A DNA stretch of 64,000 bases, from positions 682,001 through 746,000 of the forward strand of contig NZ_AP027040.1 in the NCBI RefSeq assembly GCF_027924525.1. Reading direction: 5' to 3'. A program made the position numbers and the translations under genes. Of this stretch, positions 54,224-64,000 are shown piece after piece; positions within the stretch are counted from its first letter, which is position 1, and each line of letters starts with the position of its first letter. The notes under the pieces were generated by a model, which saw only the letters and a program-made list of their open reading frames with translations, was not told the DNA's origin and searched no databases. This stretch comes from Aurantimicrobium sp. INA4. GTDB taxonomy: Bacteria; Actinomycetota; Actinomycetes; Actinomycetales; Microbacteriaceae.

Positions 54224-54574
54224 ATGTCCGAACAGACTCCTTCGATTTTCACAAAAATCATTAATCGCGAAATACCAGCAGAAATTCTCTTTGAGAATGA
54301 TCGTCTTATTGCCATCCGAGACATAGCTCCACAAGCTCCTATGCACTTACTTGTGATTCCAAAGTCTGAAAACTTCCAGAACGTCACCGAATTAGCTGCA
54401 GGCGATCCTCAACTATTGGCAGAAATAGTCTCCACCGCTCATAACCTGGCAACCTTGCACTCCAACGGTGAGTATCGTTTAGTCTTCAACACAGGTGAGA
54501 GTGCAGGTCAGACAGTTTTTCACGTACATGCACACGTACTCTCCGGCGGTCTTCAGGAGCACACACTTGCCTGA
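54224..54574 (+). CDS. hinT: HIT-family nucleotide hydrolase/phosphoramidase
   Basis: A 116-residue histidine-triad protein. IFTKIINREIPAEILFEND opens it and the triad HVHAHVLSGG (catalytic HxHxH near 98-102) closes it. Such proteins hydrolyse AMP-lysine or other nucleotide phosphoramidates. It precedes phoH, whose TTG start and ribosome binding site (AGGAG at 54555-54559) lie inside its last codons. Confidence 0.93.
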   Translation: MSEQTPSIFTKIINREIPAEILFENDRLIAIRDIAPQAPMHLLVIPKSENFQNVTELAAGDPQLLAEIVSTAHNLATLHSNGEYRLVFNTGESAGQTVFHVHAHVLSGGLQEHTLA

Positions 54575-55598
54575 ATTTGCTGCACCACATTCAGACGTCA
54601 TCACTGTAGATGGCGTTGAAATGGTTCGATTGTTGGGGCCACAAGACCGATTACTCACCACTGTTGAAAAACAGTACCCACTGGTTGACGTTCATGTTCG
54701 GGGAAATGAGATTCGTTTCAGCCCCAAAAACGCTAGTGACGATGCTCACAAAGAAGTTCTCGCAGCTCAAGAGCTCGTGCGCGAGTTATTGACCATGGTT
54801 CGACAAGGACAGGATCTCGCTCCAACTGATGTGACAAGCGGGAAACACATACAGGAAGCGCACCCGCACACATCGCCTTCAGCGGTATTGGGCGAAGATA
54901 TTCTCTCCACGCGCGGAAAAACTCTCCGCCCTAAAACAGTTGGTCAGCAGGAATATGTCCGCGCCATAGAAGATCACACTATTACTTTCGGCATTGGCCC
55001 AGCCGGAACGGGAAAAACTTACTTAGCAATGGCAAAAGCTGTTCAAGCTTTGCAACGCAAAGAAGTCGAACGCATTATCTTGACTCGCCCAGCCGTGGAA
55101 GCAGGGGAGCGGCTGGGATTCCTACCAGGAACCCTCACGGACAAGATTGACCCATATCTGCGGCCACTTTTTGACGCTCTCAACGAAATGCTCGACCCTG
55201 AGCTTGTTCCCAAACTGATGGCGGTAGGCACCATTGAGGTCGCACCACTGGCGTATATGCGAGGTCGCACACTCAATAATTCCTTCATTATTTTGGATGA
55301 GGCACAAAACACCACTCCAGAACAAATGAAAATGTTCCTAACTCGACTTGGTTTTGACTCCAAGATGGTCATCACCGGTGACATCACTCAGGTGGACTTA
55401 CCAACTTCTGCGAGCGGTTTGAGATTAGTCACAGGAATCCTTCAGGATATCGACGACATTCACTTTGCTCGCCTGACAAGCGCAGACGTTGTTCGCCATT
55501 CCCTTGTTGGACGCATTGTTGATGCCTACAGCGAATATGACGAAATGTCATTAGCTTCTCGTCATAAGCGAGAACAAGCCAAGGAAGCCCGTCAATGA
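54567..55598 (+). CDS. phoH: PhoH-family P-loop ATPase
   Basis: A 343-residue ATPase of the PhoH group, probably an RNA-linked helicase-like enzyme. It has an N-terminal KH-like region (LLGPQDRLLTTVEKQ), Walker A GPAGTGKTYLA (near 148-158), Walker B ILDEAQNTTP and TGDITQVDLP. The start is not obvious; no ATG near the conserved N terminus fits, and TTG at 54567 with AGGAG seven bases upstream gives the best start, overlapping hinT by eight bases. It overlaps ybeY by four bases, as in the conserved phoH-ybeY pair of ribosome maturation genes. Confidence 0.92.
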   Translation: MPEFAAPHSDVITVDGVEMVRLLGPQDRLLTTVEKQYPLVDVHVRGNEIRFSPKNASDDAHKEVLAAQELVRELLTMVRQGQDLAPTDVTSGKHIQEAHPHTSPSAVLGEDILSTRGKTLRPKTVGQQEYVRAIEDHTITFGIGPAGTGKTYLAMAKAVQALQRKEVERIILTRPAVEAGERLGFLPGTLTDKIDPYLRPLFDALNEMLDPELVPKLMAVGTIEVAPLAYMRGRTLNNSFIILDEAQNTTPEQMKMFLTRLGFDSKMVITGDITQVDLPTSASGLRLVTGILQDIDDIHFARLTSADVVRHSLVGRIVDAYSEYDEMSLASRHKREQAKEARQ

Positions 55599-56065
55599 GT
55601 ATCGAAGTAAACAACGAATCCAGTTTCACTATTGATGAAGCGGCTCTCCAGCGTTTAGCAACATACTGTCTGGATGCTATGCGCGTTCATCCCGATGCAG
55701 ATCTTGCCCTTGTCCTTGTTGACGAGGGCGCCATGGAACAACTTCACGTTCAGTGGATGGGCGAACCCGGCCCTACAGATGTATTGAGTTTCCCCATGGA
55801 TGAGCTACGTCCAGGAAATGACGATGTCGTGACGCCACCAGGTGTGCTCGGTGACGTTGTGTTGTGTCCTCAAGTTGCTGAGGTCCAAGCAGAGGGTGCT
55901 GGTCATTCAACAATGGACGAATTGCTCTATCTAACTGCACACGGCATATTGCATCTTCTCGGGTTTGACCATGCTGAACCTGATGAAGAAAAAGAAATGT
56001 TTGCCCTACAAAGGGACCTCATTATCGGGTTCACCATGGCAGAGAAACAACGAGAGACTTCGTGA
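55595..56065 (+). CDS. ybeY: Endoribonuclease YbeY (rRNA maturation factor)
   Basis: A 156-residue metal-dependent RNase required for 16S rRNA 3' processing and ribosome quality control. The zinc motif HxxxHxxxxxH is seen as HGILHLLGFDH (about 114-124), preceded by GPTDVLSFPMDE and GDVVLCPQVA. It overlaps phoH and the CorC-type gene at both ends by four bases. Confidence 0.96.
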   Translation: MSIEVNNESSFTIDEAALQRLATYCLDAMRVHPDADLALVLVDEGAMEQLHVQWMGEPGPTDVLSFPMDELRPGNDDVVTPPGVLGDVVLCPQVAEVQAEGAGHSTMDELLYLTAHGILHLLGFDHAEPDEEKEMFALQRDLIIGFTMAEKQRETS

Positions 56066-57357
56066 CAATTTTTCTCACCGTTCTTGGCATGATTGCGCTG
56101 ATAGGTTTCGGCGGGTTGATGGCTGCCAGTGAATCAGCAATGGGTGTGATGTCGTCTGAAGACTTTCGCCAAGCCGCTCAAGGACGACGAGCAGAGCGAT
56201 CACTTTTGGCAATTTCACGTGATGTTGGTCCACACCGTACAGTAACTACATTTGTGAGAATTCTTGCCGAAACGGCTGCCGCCGTTATTGTCACACTGGC
56301 TCTAGTTTCACTAGGACTGCCTTACTGGGCAGCTTTGCTCTTTGCAATTTTGGTGATGTCTATAGCCAGCTTTGTTCTGGCCGGTTCAAGTCCACGATCG
56401 GTCGGTCGAGTGCATCCAGAAAAAGTATTGAGTGTTTCAGCGCCACTCATTCATTTCTTTCGAGTCATTCTCGGCCCTCTGGCAAACTTCCTTGTCACCA
56501 TGGGAGATAAAGTTACTCCAGGTCGACCAGGCACAACATCCTTTGCTTCCGAAGAACAACTTTTGAGCATGGTCGACGAAGCCGTAAAGCATGACGTGTT
56601 GGAGACTGAGGAACGAGAACTTATTCACTCCATCTTCGAATGGGGAGAGACCGTTGCACGTGAGGTCATGATTCCTCGAACAGATATGGTCACGATCGAC
56701 TCACATGCATCTTTGAGTGATGCTGCCAAGTTGTTCCATGAATCTGGATACTCACGTGTGCCAATCATTGGTGAAGAGATTGATGACATCGTTGGTGTGT
56801 TAAACCTTCGTGATGTCTCTCGTCGAATGTTTGAACACCCTGAAAACTTCGCCGAAGGCAAACTCATTGATCTGGCTCGACCTGCAATGTTTGTGCCTGA
56901 ATCAAAGAAGGTGGATGACACACTCAAACAAATGCAAGCCGAATCTATTCACATGGCATTAGTCGTGGACGAACACGGAGGCATTGCAGGCCTTGTGACT
57001 CTCGAGGATCTTATTGAGGAACTCGTGGGTGATATTTCTGATGAACATGACCGTGGCGCACCGGATATTGAGCAGATTCGCGAGAACATTTATCGCGTAG
57101 CCACACGTTTACCCCTGGATGAATTAGGCGAACTCTTTGGGCTTGAACTCGAGGACGAAGATGTTGACTCGGTTGGCGGATTGCTGGCAAAAGAGCTCGG
57201 CAGACTCCCTGTTGTGGGAGATAGCGTTACCGTCAGTGGATTGATCATTACAGCTGATGTGAGTGGCTCACATAGAAAGCGTGTAACCCGAGTGGTTGTA
57301 GAACGCGATCAAGATCTCATCGATGCACTCAAAGCTTTTTCAGAACAGGATCAATAA
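56062..57357 (+). CDS. CorC/HlyC-family CNNM-CBS membrane protein
   Basis: A 431-residue protein. An N-terminal DUF21 region has about three to four hydrophobic segments (MIALIGFGGLMAASESAMGVM first). Two CBS domains (about 205-325) include VMIPRTDMVTID, HESGYSRVPIIGE and LVVDEHGGIAGLVTLEDLIEELVG. A C-terminal CorC_HlyC domain completes it. Such proteins are linked to magnesium or cobalt handling; the older hemolysin name is misleading. The start is GTG, overlapping ybeY. The stop TAA shares one base with the era ATG (TAATG). Confidence 0.9.
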   Translation: MTIFLTVLGMIALIGFGGLMAASESAMGVMSSEDFRQAAQGRRAERSLLAISRDVGPHRTVTTFVRILAETAAAVIVTLALVSLGLPYWAALLFAILVMSIASFVLAGSSPRSVGRVHPEKVLSVSAPLIHFFRVILGPLANFLVTMGDKVTPGRPGTTSFASEEQLLSMVDEAVKHDVLETEERELIHSIFEWGETVAREVMIPRTDMVTIDSHASLSDAAKLFHESGYSRVPIIGEEIDDIVGVLNLRDVSRRMFEHPENFAEGKLIDLARPAMFVPESKKVDDTLKQMQAESIHMALVVDEHGGIAGLVTLEDLIEELVGDISDEHDRGAPDIEQIRENIYRVATRLPLDELGELFGLELEDEDVDSVGGLLAKELGRLPVVGDSVTVSGLIITADVSGSHRKRVTRVVVERDQDLIDALKAFSEQDQ

Positions 57358-58286
57358 TGGCGAGACCACCCAAAGCATCAAAGCGTGAAGAAAGCTCAGG
57401 TGAATTTCGTTCAGGATTTGTTTCGCTGGTTGGACGCCCTAACGTGGGCAAATCCACATTGACAAACGCCCTTGTTGGCGAAAAGGTTGCCATTACCTCT
57501 TCGAAGCCACAAACCACTCGTCACACAATTAGAGGAATTACGAACCGTCCCACTGGACAACTGATTCTTGTTGACACCCCAGGAATTCACCGTCCCAGGA
57601 CCCTACTAGGTGAGCGATTGAATGCCCTCGTTCAGGCAACTTTGGGAGATGTTGATGTCATTGGCATGTGTTTTCCGGCTGATGAACCAATCGGCCCAGG
57701 CGATCGCTTCATCAACGAACAATTGGACAAGTATCCACGAGCAATTAAAATAGCAGTCATCACGAAGACAGATGTTGCATCCAAGTCCCAAACAGCCGAA
57801 CGGCTGATCCAAGTTCAAGAGTTGCGAGACTGGGCAACAATCATTCCTGTTTCGGCTGTTGGCGATGACCAAGTTGACCTACTTGCTGAAGAGCTCATTC
57901 AACTTCTGCCACTTGGTCAACCTCTATATCCCGAAGAAACCAATACAGATGAAGGTTTAGAAAAGCGCATTTCTGAACTCATTCGAGAGACCATTCTTGA
58001 GGGAGTCCATGAAGAACTCCCACACTCCCTTGCTGTCACTATCGACGACATGATTGAGCGGGAGGATAAGGATCTTCTCGAAATTTACGCCAATGTTTTC
58101 GTAGAGCGCGACAGTCAAAAAGGAATCATCATCGGTTCTGGTGGAGAGCGACTCAAAGACATCGGTCAACGCTCCCGGGCAGCGATCGAGCCCGTTGTTG
58201 GTCAGAAAGTTTTTTTATCTCTGCGTGTAAAGGTTGCCAAAGATTGGCAGCGGGACCCCAAACTCCTACAGCGATTGGGCTTCTAA
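57357..58286 (+). CDS. era: GTPase Era
   Basis: A 309-residue GTPase that binds 16S rRNA near its 3' end and helps 30S assembly. G1 is GRPNVGKST (near 26-34), G3 DTPG, G4 TKTD. The KH domain has the Era signature ITVDDMIERE-like block, then KGIIIGSGGERLKDIG and RVKVAKDW near the C terminus. Translation is coupled to the upstream CorC-type gene through TAATG. Conserved neighbour of ybeY in actinobacteria. Confidence 0.96.
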   Translation: MARPPKASKREESSGEFRSGFVSLVGRPNVGKSTLTNALVGEKVAITSSKPQTTRHTIRGITNRPTGQLILVDTPGIHRPRTLLGERLNALVQATLGDVDVIGMCFPADEPIGPGDRFINEQLDKYPRAIKIAVITKTDVASKSQTAERLIQVQELRDWATIIPVSAVGDDQVDLLAEELIQLLPLGQPLYPEETNTDEGLEKRISELIRETILEGVHEELPHSLAVTIDDMIEREDKDLLEIYANVFVERDSQKGIIIGSGGERLKDIGQRSRAAIEPVVGQKVFLSLRVKVAKDWQRDPKLLQRLGF

Positions 58287-58297
58287 AGTTCAAGTGC

Positions 58298-58309
58298 TAG
58301 CCTAGAAAT
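58298..58309 (+). promoter_or_regulatory. Putative leaderless promoter -10 of the leuA leader
   Basis: TAGCCT (58298-58303), six bases, then the ATG of the leader peptide at 58310. An overlapping TAGAAA is an alternative. Confidence 0.45.
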
Positions 58310-58338
58310 ATGTCCACTGGTTCGCTTCTTCTTAGTTG

Positions 58339-58360
<22 letters not shown>
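58310..58360 (+). CDS. leuL: Leucine leader peptide of leuA
   Basis: A 16-residue reading frame, MSTGSLLLSCRDESIN, with three consecutive CTT leucine codons at 58325-58333, ending 57 bases before leuA. The position, the leucine run and the following hairpin mark it as a regulatory leader peptide whose translation reports leucyl-tRNA supply. Its ATG lacks a ribosome binding site but sits exactly six bases after a -10-like element, so it is likely translated from a leaderless message. Leader peptides before leuA are known in actinobacteria; the mechanism here is not certain. Confidence 0.75.
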
Positions 58361-61019
<2,659 letters not shown>

Positions 61020-61023
<4 letters not shown>

Positions 61024-61295
61024 GACTGCTTTTCTTGATAGAGCACTATGGTGCTGGGACGCTCTACATACGAGGTTTTTGGCGCCATCTTGACGTTTGC
61101 AGCAATCATGGCGAAGTAGGGAAGCACAATTGCTCCTGCCGCAAAAACGACAAGCCACCAGCCTGAAACAAAGAGCATCCCAATGATGCAGACCATACGA
61201 ATGCTCATCGCAATGGTGTACTTGACCATACGTATTCGCCGCTCGTCGGCGGGAGATGGTGGAAGGGTTGTTGCGGACTGAAGTTTCTTCTTCAT
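61020..61295 (-). CDS. DUF3099 membrane protein
   Basis: A 91-residue protein with two hydrophobic helices (about 28-45 and 48-66, IRMVCIIGMLFVSGWWLVVFA region) and the DUF3099-like start ERRIRMVKYTIAMSIRMVC. It is coupled to SURF1 by a TTGA overlap. The ATG at 61295 is used since GGAG lies 11 bases upstream; GTG at 61304 would leave only two bases from the ribosome binding site. Function unknown; the link to SURF1 suggests respiratory chain assembly, by inference only. Confidence 0.78.
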
Positions 61296-61330
61296 TGCCA
61301 GCACTACTCCAAGGTTGATGTGGTGCTACT

Positions 61331-61346
61331 AGCCTACGACTAAGCT
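61331..61346. promoter_or_regulatory. Back-to-back -10 elements between the DUF3099 and fabG genes
   Basis: AGCCTA-CGAC-TAAGCT: TAAGCT (61341-61346) reads toward fabG and TAGGCT (61336 to 61331 on the minus strand) reads toward DUF3099-SURF1. Only four bases separate them, so the two promoters would compete or share control. Both genes have a ribosome binding site within about 25-30 bases of the predicted transcription starts. Confidence 0.4.
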
Positions 61347-61375
61347 GGCATTCGATGCATCCAAGAGGAGGAAAT

Positions 61376-62083
61376 GTGACCGTTCGTACAGTGCTCATTA
61401 CTGGTGGAAACAGAGGCATTGGATATGCCCTTGCAGAAGAATTCATCGCTCAGGGTCATCGTGTTGCAGTTACCGCACGTTCTGGTGAAGGTCCTGCCGG
61501 TTCGCTTACTGTTCGAGCAGATGTCACTGATGGGTCTTCACTTGATTCTGCTTACGCAGAAGTTGAAGAAAAACTTGGTCCAGTGGAAGTTCTCGTAGCG
61601 AATGCGGGAATCACTAAGGACACTTTAGTAATGCGAATGACGGACGAAGAGTTTGACTCCGTTGTTGATACCAACCTTGGTGGTACCTTCAAAGTAGTCA
61701 AGCGAGCGATCAAGGGCATGTTAAAGGCACGTTTCGGTCGCATCATTTTGATTTCATCTGTTGTGGGGCTTTATGGCTCGGCTGGCCAGGTGAACTATTC
61801 GTCCTCGAAGAGCGCGTTGGTGGGTATGGCTCGTTCGCTTACTCGTGAATTAGGCGCTCGAGGGATTACCGCGAATGTTGTAGCACCTGGATTTATCGAG
61901 ACAGATATGACCGCAGCTCTCCCCGAGGAACAGCAAGAACAATACAAAAAGAACATTCCTGCCGGACGCTTTGCTCAGCCTTCTGAGGTTGCCAAGGTGT
62001 GTGCTTGGCTTGCATCTGATGATGCTGGCTATATCTCGGGTGCTGTAATTCCTGTGGATGGTGGATTGGGTATGGGGCACTAA
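61376..62083 (+). CDS. fabG: 3-oxoacyl-ACP reductase (SDR family)
   Basis: A 235-residue short-chain dehydrogenase. NADP-binding TGGNRGIG (near 9-16), NAG motif VANAGIT, catalytic ISSVVGLYGSAGQVNYSSSK with serine, tyrosine and lysine, and the C-terminal [15 protein letters not shown] typical of FabG. It reduces 3-oxoacyl-ACP in fatty acid synthesis. The GTG at 61376 is chosen because AGGAGG lies four bases upstream; ATG at 61355 is in frame but its first residues would encode the ribosome binding site. The stop overlaps the convergent serB gene by four bases. Confidence 0.93.
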   Translation: MTVRTVLITGGNRGIGYALAEEFIAQGHRVAVTARSGEGPAGSLTVRADVTDGSSLDSAYAEVEEKLGPVEVLVANAGITKDTLVMRMTDEEFDSVVDTNLGGTFKVVKRAIKGMLKARFGRIILISSVVGLYGSAGQVNYSSSKSALVGMARSLTRELGARGITANVVAPGFIETDMTAALPEEQQEQYKKNIPAGRFAQPSEVAKVCAWLASDDAGYISGAVIPVDGGLGMGH

Positions 62084-62748
62084 AGCCCAATAATTCCCAA
62101 AACTTTGCTGAGGTCTCGTTCGTTCAAAGACACATCAGCGCGTTCTTGAACAATAGGCTTTGCACAGAAAGCAATACCCATACCGGCTGCTTCCATCATT
62201 TTCAGATCGTTTGCACCATCCCCGATAGCTACGGTGTGCGATAGGGGAGTTGAGGTTTCTTCAGCCCACTGGCGCAGCGCATCCGCTTTAGCATCTGCGT
62301 CAATGATGGGGCCTAAGACGTTCCCAGTCAGCACCCCATCAATAACTTCTAGACGATTTGCTTTCCATTGATCTAAGCCAAGTTGCTGTGCAAGAGGATC
62401 GAGGAGTTCGTGAAATCCTCCACTGACCACTCCAACAGTGCCACCGAGTTCATGTATTCGATTAATGAGTTTTTCTGCACCTGCGGTGACTGTAATTCGT
62501 GATCGAACAGTATCAAAGACCGAGGAGGGTAACCCTGCAAGTGTGGCAACTCTTTCTCGCAAACTCTCCGCAAAATCGAGTTCACCACGCATTGCACGTT
62601 CCGTCACAGCAGCGACGAGCTCTAGTGAACCTGCTTCCTCGGCTAACAGTTCAATAGCTTCGTTTTCAATCAACGTAGAGTCAACGTCGAGAACTACGAG
62701 GTACCGAGAAGAATCCGTAGCGGCAAAATCGTTACGGTCTTCGTTCAT
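62080..62748 (-). CDS. serB: Phosphoserine phosphatase
   Basis: A 222-residue HAD phosphatase making serine from phosphoserine. The nucleophile motif is DVDSTLIE (Asp21 and Asp23), then [13 protein letters not shown] (motif II serine) and [17 protein letters not shown] (motif IV). It lacks the N-terminal ACT domain of longer SerB proteins. Its ATG overlaps the glgC stop by four bases, so it is co-translated with glgC. Confidence 0.94.
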   Translation of the reverse strand: MNEDRNDFAATDSSRYLVVLDVDSTLIENEAIELLAEEAGSLELVAAVTERAMRGELDFAESLRERVATLAGLPSSVFDTVRSRITVTAGAEKLINRIHELGGTVGVVSGGFHELLDPLAQQLGLDQWKANRLEVIDGVLTGNVLGPIIDADAKADALRQWAEETSTPLSHTVAIGDGANDLKMMEAAGMGIAFCAKPIVQERADVSLNERDLSKVLGIIGL

Positions 62749-63983
62749 GGTGTTACTCGTACTCCCTTGCCCACGACGGTGATTCCAGATTCAGTGACCG
62801 TGAACCCACGTGCTTTATCGCGTTCGTGATTAACACCGATTTTTGCACCGGGTTCAACAACGACTTCCTTATCAAGAATAGCTCGGCGAATTTCTACGTC
62901 TTGACCAATGTTGACATGGTCAAAAACGATGGAATCATGGATGCTCGCACCAGAATCAACCTGACACCATGGGCCAAGAACACTGCGTTCAATGTGTGCG
63001 CCAGATAACAAAGACCCCAGAGAGACAACTGAATCAATAGTTGCTCCGACGCGTCCTCGTGCATCACGAACAAACTTCGCTGGGGGAGAGTTGACCTGCA
63101 TAGAGTAAATCGGCCACTCAGTGTTGTACAGGTTGAAGACGGGCAAGGTCGAGATGAGGTCCATGTGTGCGTCAAAAAAGCTTTCGATGCTTCCCACATC
63201 ACGCCAGTAATACTTATCTCTATCAGTTGATCCAGGCACGTCGTTTCGCTGGAAGTCATAGACTCCTGCCTGATTCTCGCCGACGAAATAGGGGATGATG
63301 TCACCGCCCATATCGTGGTTTGAATCCGTTAGTTCGCCATCTCGTTCAACTGCTTCAATGAGGGCATCTGCGTCAAACACGTAATTACCCATGGAAACAA
63401 GAACTTCACTTGGATTATCTGGCAATCCAACCGCATCTGTTGGCTTTTCACGGAATCGTGAAATTTTTGTCACGTCCTTGTCGTCGACTTCGATGACACC
63501 AAACTGATCAGCAAGACGAATGGGTTGGCGAATTGCGGCGACAGTGGCTTTGCGGCCAGATTCAATATGAGCTTGAATCATTTGATCAAAATCCATGCGG
63601 TAGACGTGATCGGCGCCAACAACAACGACAATGTCAGGTTTTTCGTCACGAATGAGGTTCAAACTTTGCAAGATGGCGTCTGCGCTTCCAGAGAACCATC
63701 TTTTTCCCAATCGTTGCTGCGCTGGAACAGAGGCGACGTAGGAGCCAAGAAGACCAGACATTCTCCATGTTTGGGAGACGTGACGGTCCAAAGAATGAGA
63801 TTTGTACTGGGTCAGGACCACTATTTGGCGAAGACCAGAATTAATGAGATTCGAAATCGCAAAATCAACGAGACGGTATTGCCCGCCGAAAGGGACTGCG
63901 GGCTTTGCCCGGTCCTCAGTGAGGGGCATCAGTCTTTTGCCCTCGCCGCCAGCGAGGACAATTCCAAAAACTTTCTTGGCCAT
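62745..63983 (-). CDS. glgC: Glucose-1-phosphate adenylyltransferase
   Basis: A 412-residue enzyme making ADP-glucose, the committed step of glycogen or glucan synthesis. [35 protein letters not shown] N terminus, [12 protein letters not shown] near 113-124 (active-site aspartate), and a C-terminal left-handed beta-helix with repeated hexapeptides. It is co-transcribed with serB. Its ATG follows only GAGAA and a -10-like TACTGT exactly six bases upstream, near the window edge, suggesting a leaderless start. Confidence 0.95.
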   Translation of the reverse strand: MAKKVFGIVLAGGEGKRLMPLTEDRAKPAVPFGGQYRLVDFAISNLINSGLRQIVVLTQYKSHSLDRHVSQTWRMSGLLGSYVASVPAQQRLGKRWFSGSADAILQSLNLIRDEKPDIVVVVGADHVYRMDFDQMIQAHIESGRKATVAAIRQPIRLADQFGVIEVDDKDVTKISRFREKPTDAVGLPDNPSEVLVSMGNYVFDADALIEAVERDGELTDSNHDMGGDIIPYFVGENQAGVYDFQRNDVPGSTDRDKYYWRDVGSIESFFDAHMDLISTLPVFNLYNTEWPIYSMQVNSPPAKFVRDARGRVGATIDSVVSLGSLLSGAHIERSVLGPWCQVDSGASIHDSIVFDHVNIGQDVEIRRAILDKEVVVEPGAKIGVNHERDKARGFTVTESGITVVGKGVRVTP

Positions 63984-63989
63984 TTCTCA

Positions 63990-63995
63990 ACAGTA
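63990..63995 (-). promoter_or_regulatory. Putative leaderless promoter -10 of glgC
   Basis: On the minus strand TACTGT (63995 to 63990) precedes the ATG at 63983 by six bases. Only five more bases of the window lie upstream, so the -35 cannot be seen. Confidence 0.35.
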
Positions 63996-64000
63996 GGGCA

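Noticed and set aside
61024..61446. N-terminal extension of the SURF1 reading frame by about 140 residues (434-residue frame)
   Set aside because: The extension is Cys/His/Ser-rich with no domain, and runs in another frame through the DUF3099 gene, which has coherent membrane helices and its own ribosome binding site.

Overview
The window is a compact stretch of core chromosome from an actinobacterium, most likely a member of the Microbacteriaceae with moderate G+C (near half, judged by eye), small intergenic gaps and many ATGA/GTGA/TTGA stop-start overlaps. Three things point there. The gene neighbourhoods are actinobacterial: folC-DUF4233-ndk, rne-rplU-rpmA-obg-proB-proA-nadD-rsfS, and comEA-comEC-holA-lepA-hemW-hrcA-dnaJ-rsmE-hinT-phoH-ybeY-corC-era-leuA. 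There is an ileS T-box of the short actinobacterial type. There is also a ResR/McdR-like MerR gene. The streamlined layout suggests freshwater relatives such as Aurantimicrobium, Rhodoluna or Aquiluna, but this is a guess. I see no mobile element, phage gene, CRISPR array, rRNA gene or sign of recent transfer.

Layout. 1-6.8 kb: end of a MerR regulator, an orphan ParA ATPase, pyruvate carboxylase, a second MinD/ParA-like ATPase and peptide deformylase. 6.7-11.8 kb: acyl-CoA synthetase, ROK glucokinase, PlsC-type acyltransferase and class II DAHP synthase. 11.8-17 kb: PuuP-like permease, thioredoxin, TM2 protein and valS. 17-22.8 kb: T-box leader, ileS, folC, DUF4233 and ndk. 22.8-24.9 kb: an MFS exporter and a VKOR-family thiol oxidoreductase. 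25-34.8 kb: rne, rplU, rpmA, obg, proBA, a small membrane protein, nadD, a coiled-coil tail-anchored protein, rsfS and tRNA-Ala(GGC). 34.8-43.2 kb: YjdM-like protein, DUF4032, an orphan UgpC-type ATPase, a luciferase-like oxidoreductase, a coenzyme A-disulfide reductase with rhodanese domain, a CstR-like repressor, a family 3 glycosidase and a FUSC protein. 43.3-60.1 kb: competence, replication, translation, heat-shock and ribosome-maturation genes ending in leuA with a leader peptide. 60.1-64 kb: SURF1, DUF3099, fabG, serB and glgC.

Regulation is the most informative part. At eleven starts the sequence TANNNT lies exactly six bases before the start codon, mostly where no convincing Shine-Dalgarno is present, as expected of leaderless mRNAs. 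Other readable control elements are: an ileS T-box, a CIRCE site before hrcA, a palindrome over the -10 of the CoA-disulfide reductase gene that suits its neighbouring CstR-like repressor, a leuA leader peptide with three consecutive leucine codons and an 11-bp hairpin, a structured rplU leader behind a good sigma-70 promoter, and an inverted repeat before ugpC. The best candidate for a coherent little-described unit is the persulfide-type module at 38.95-40.90 kb. The best unknown protein is the tail-anchored coiled-coil protein at 32.8-34.3 kb.
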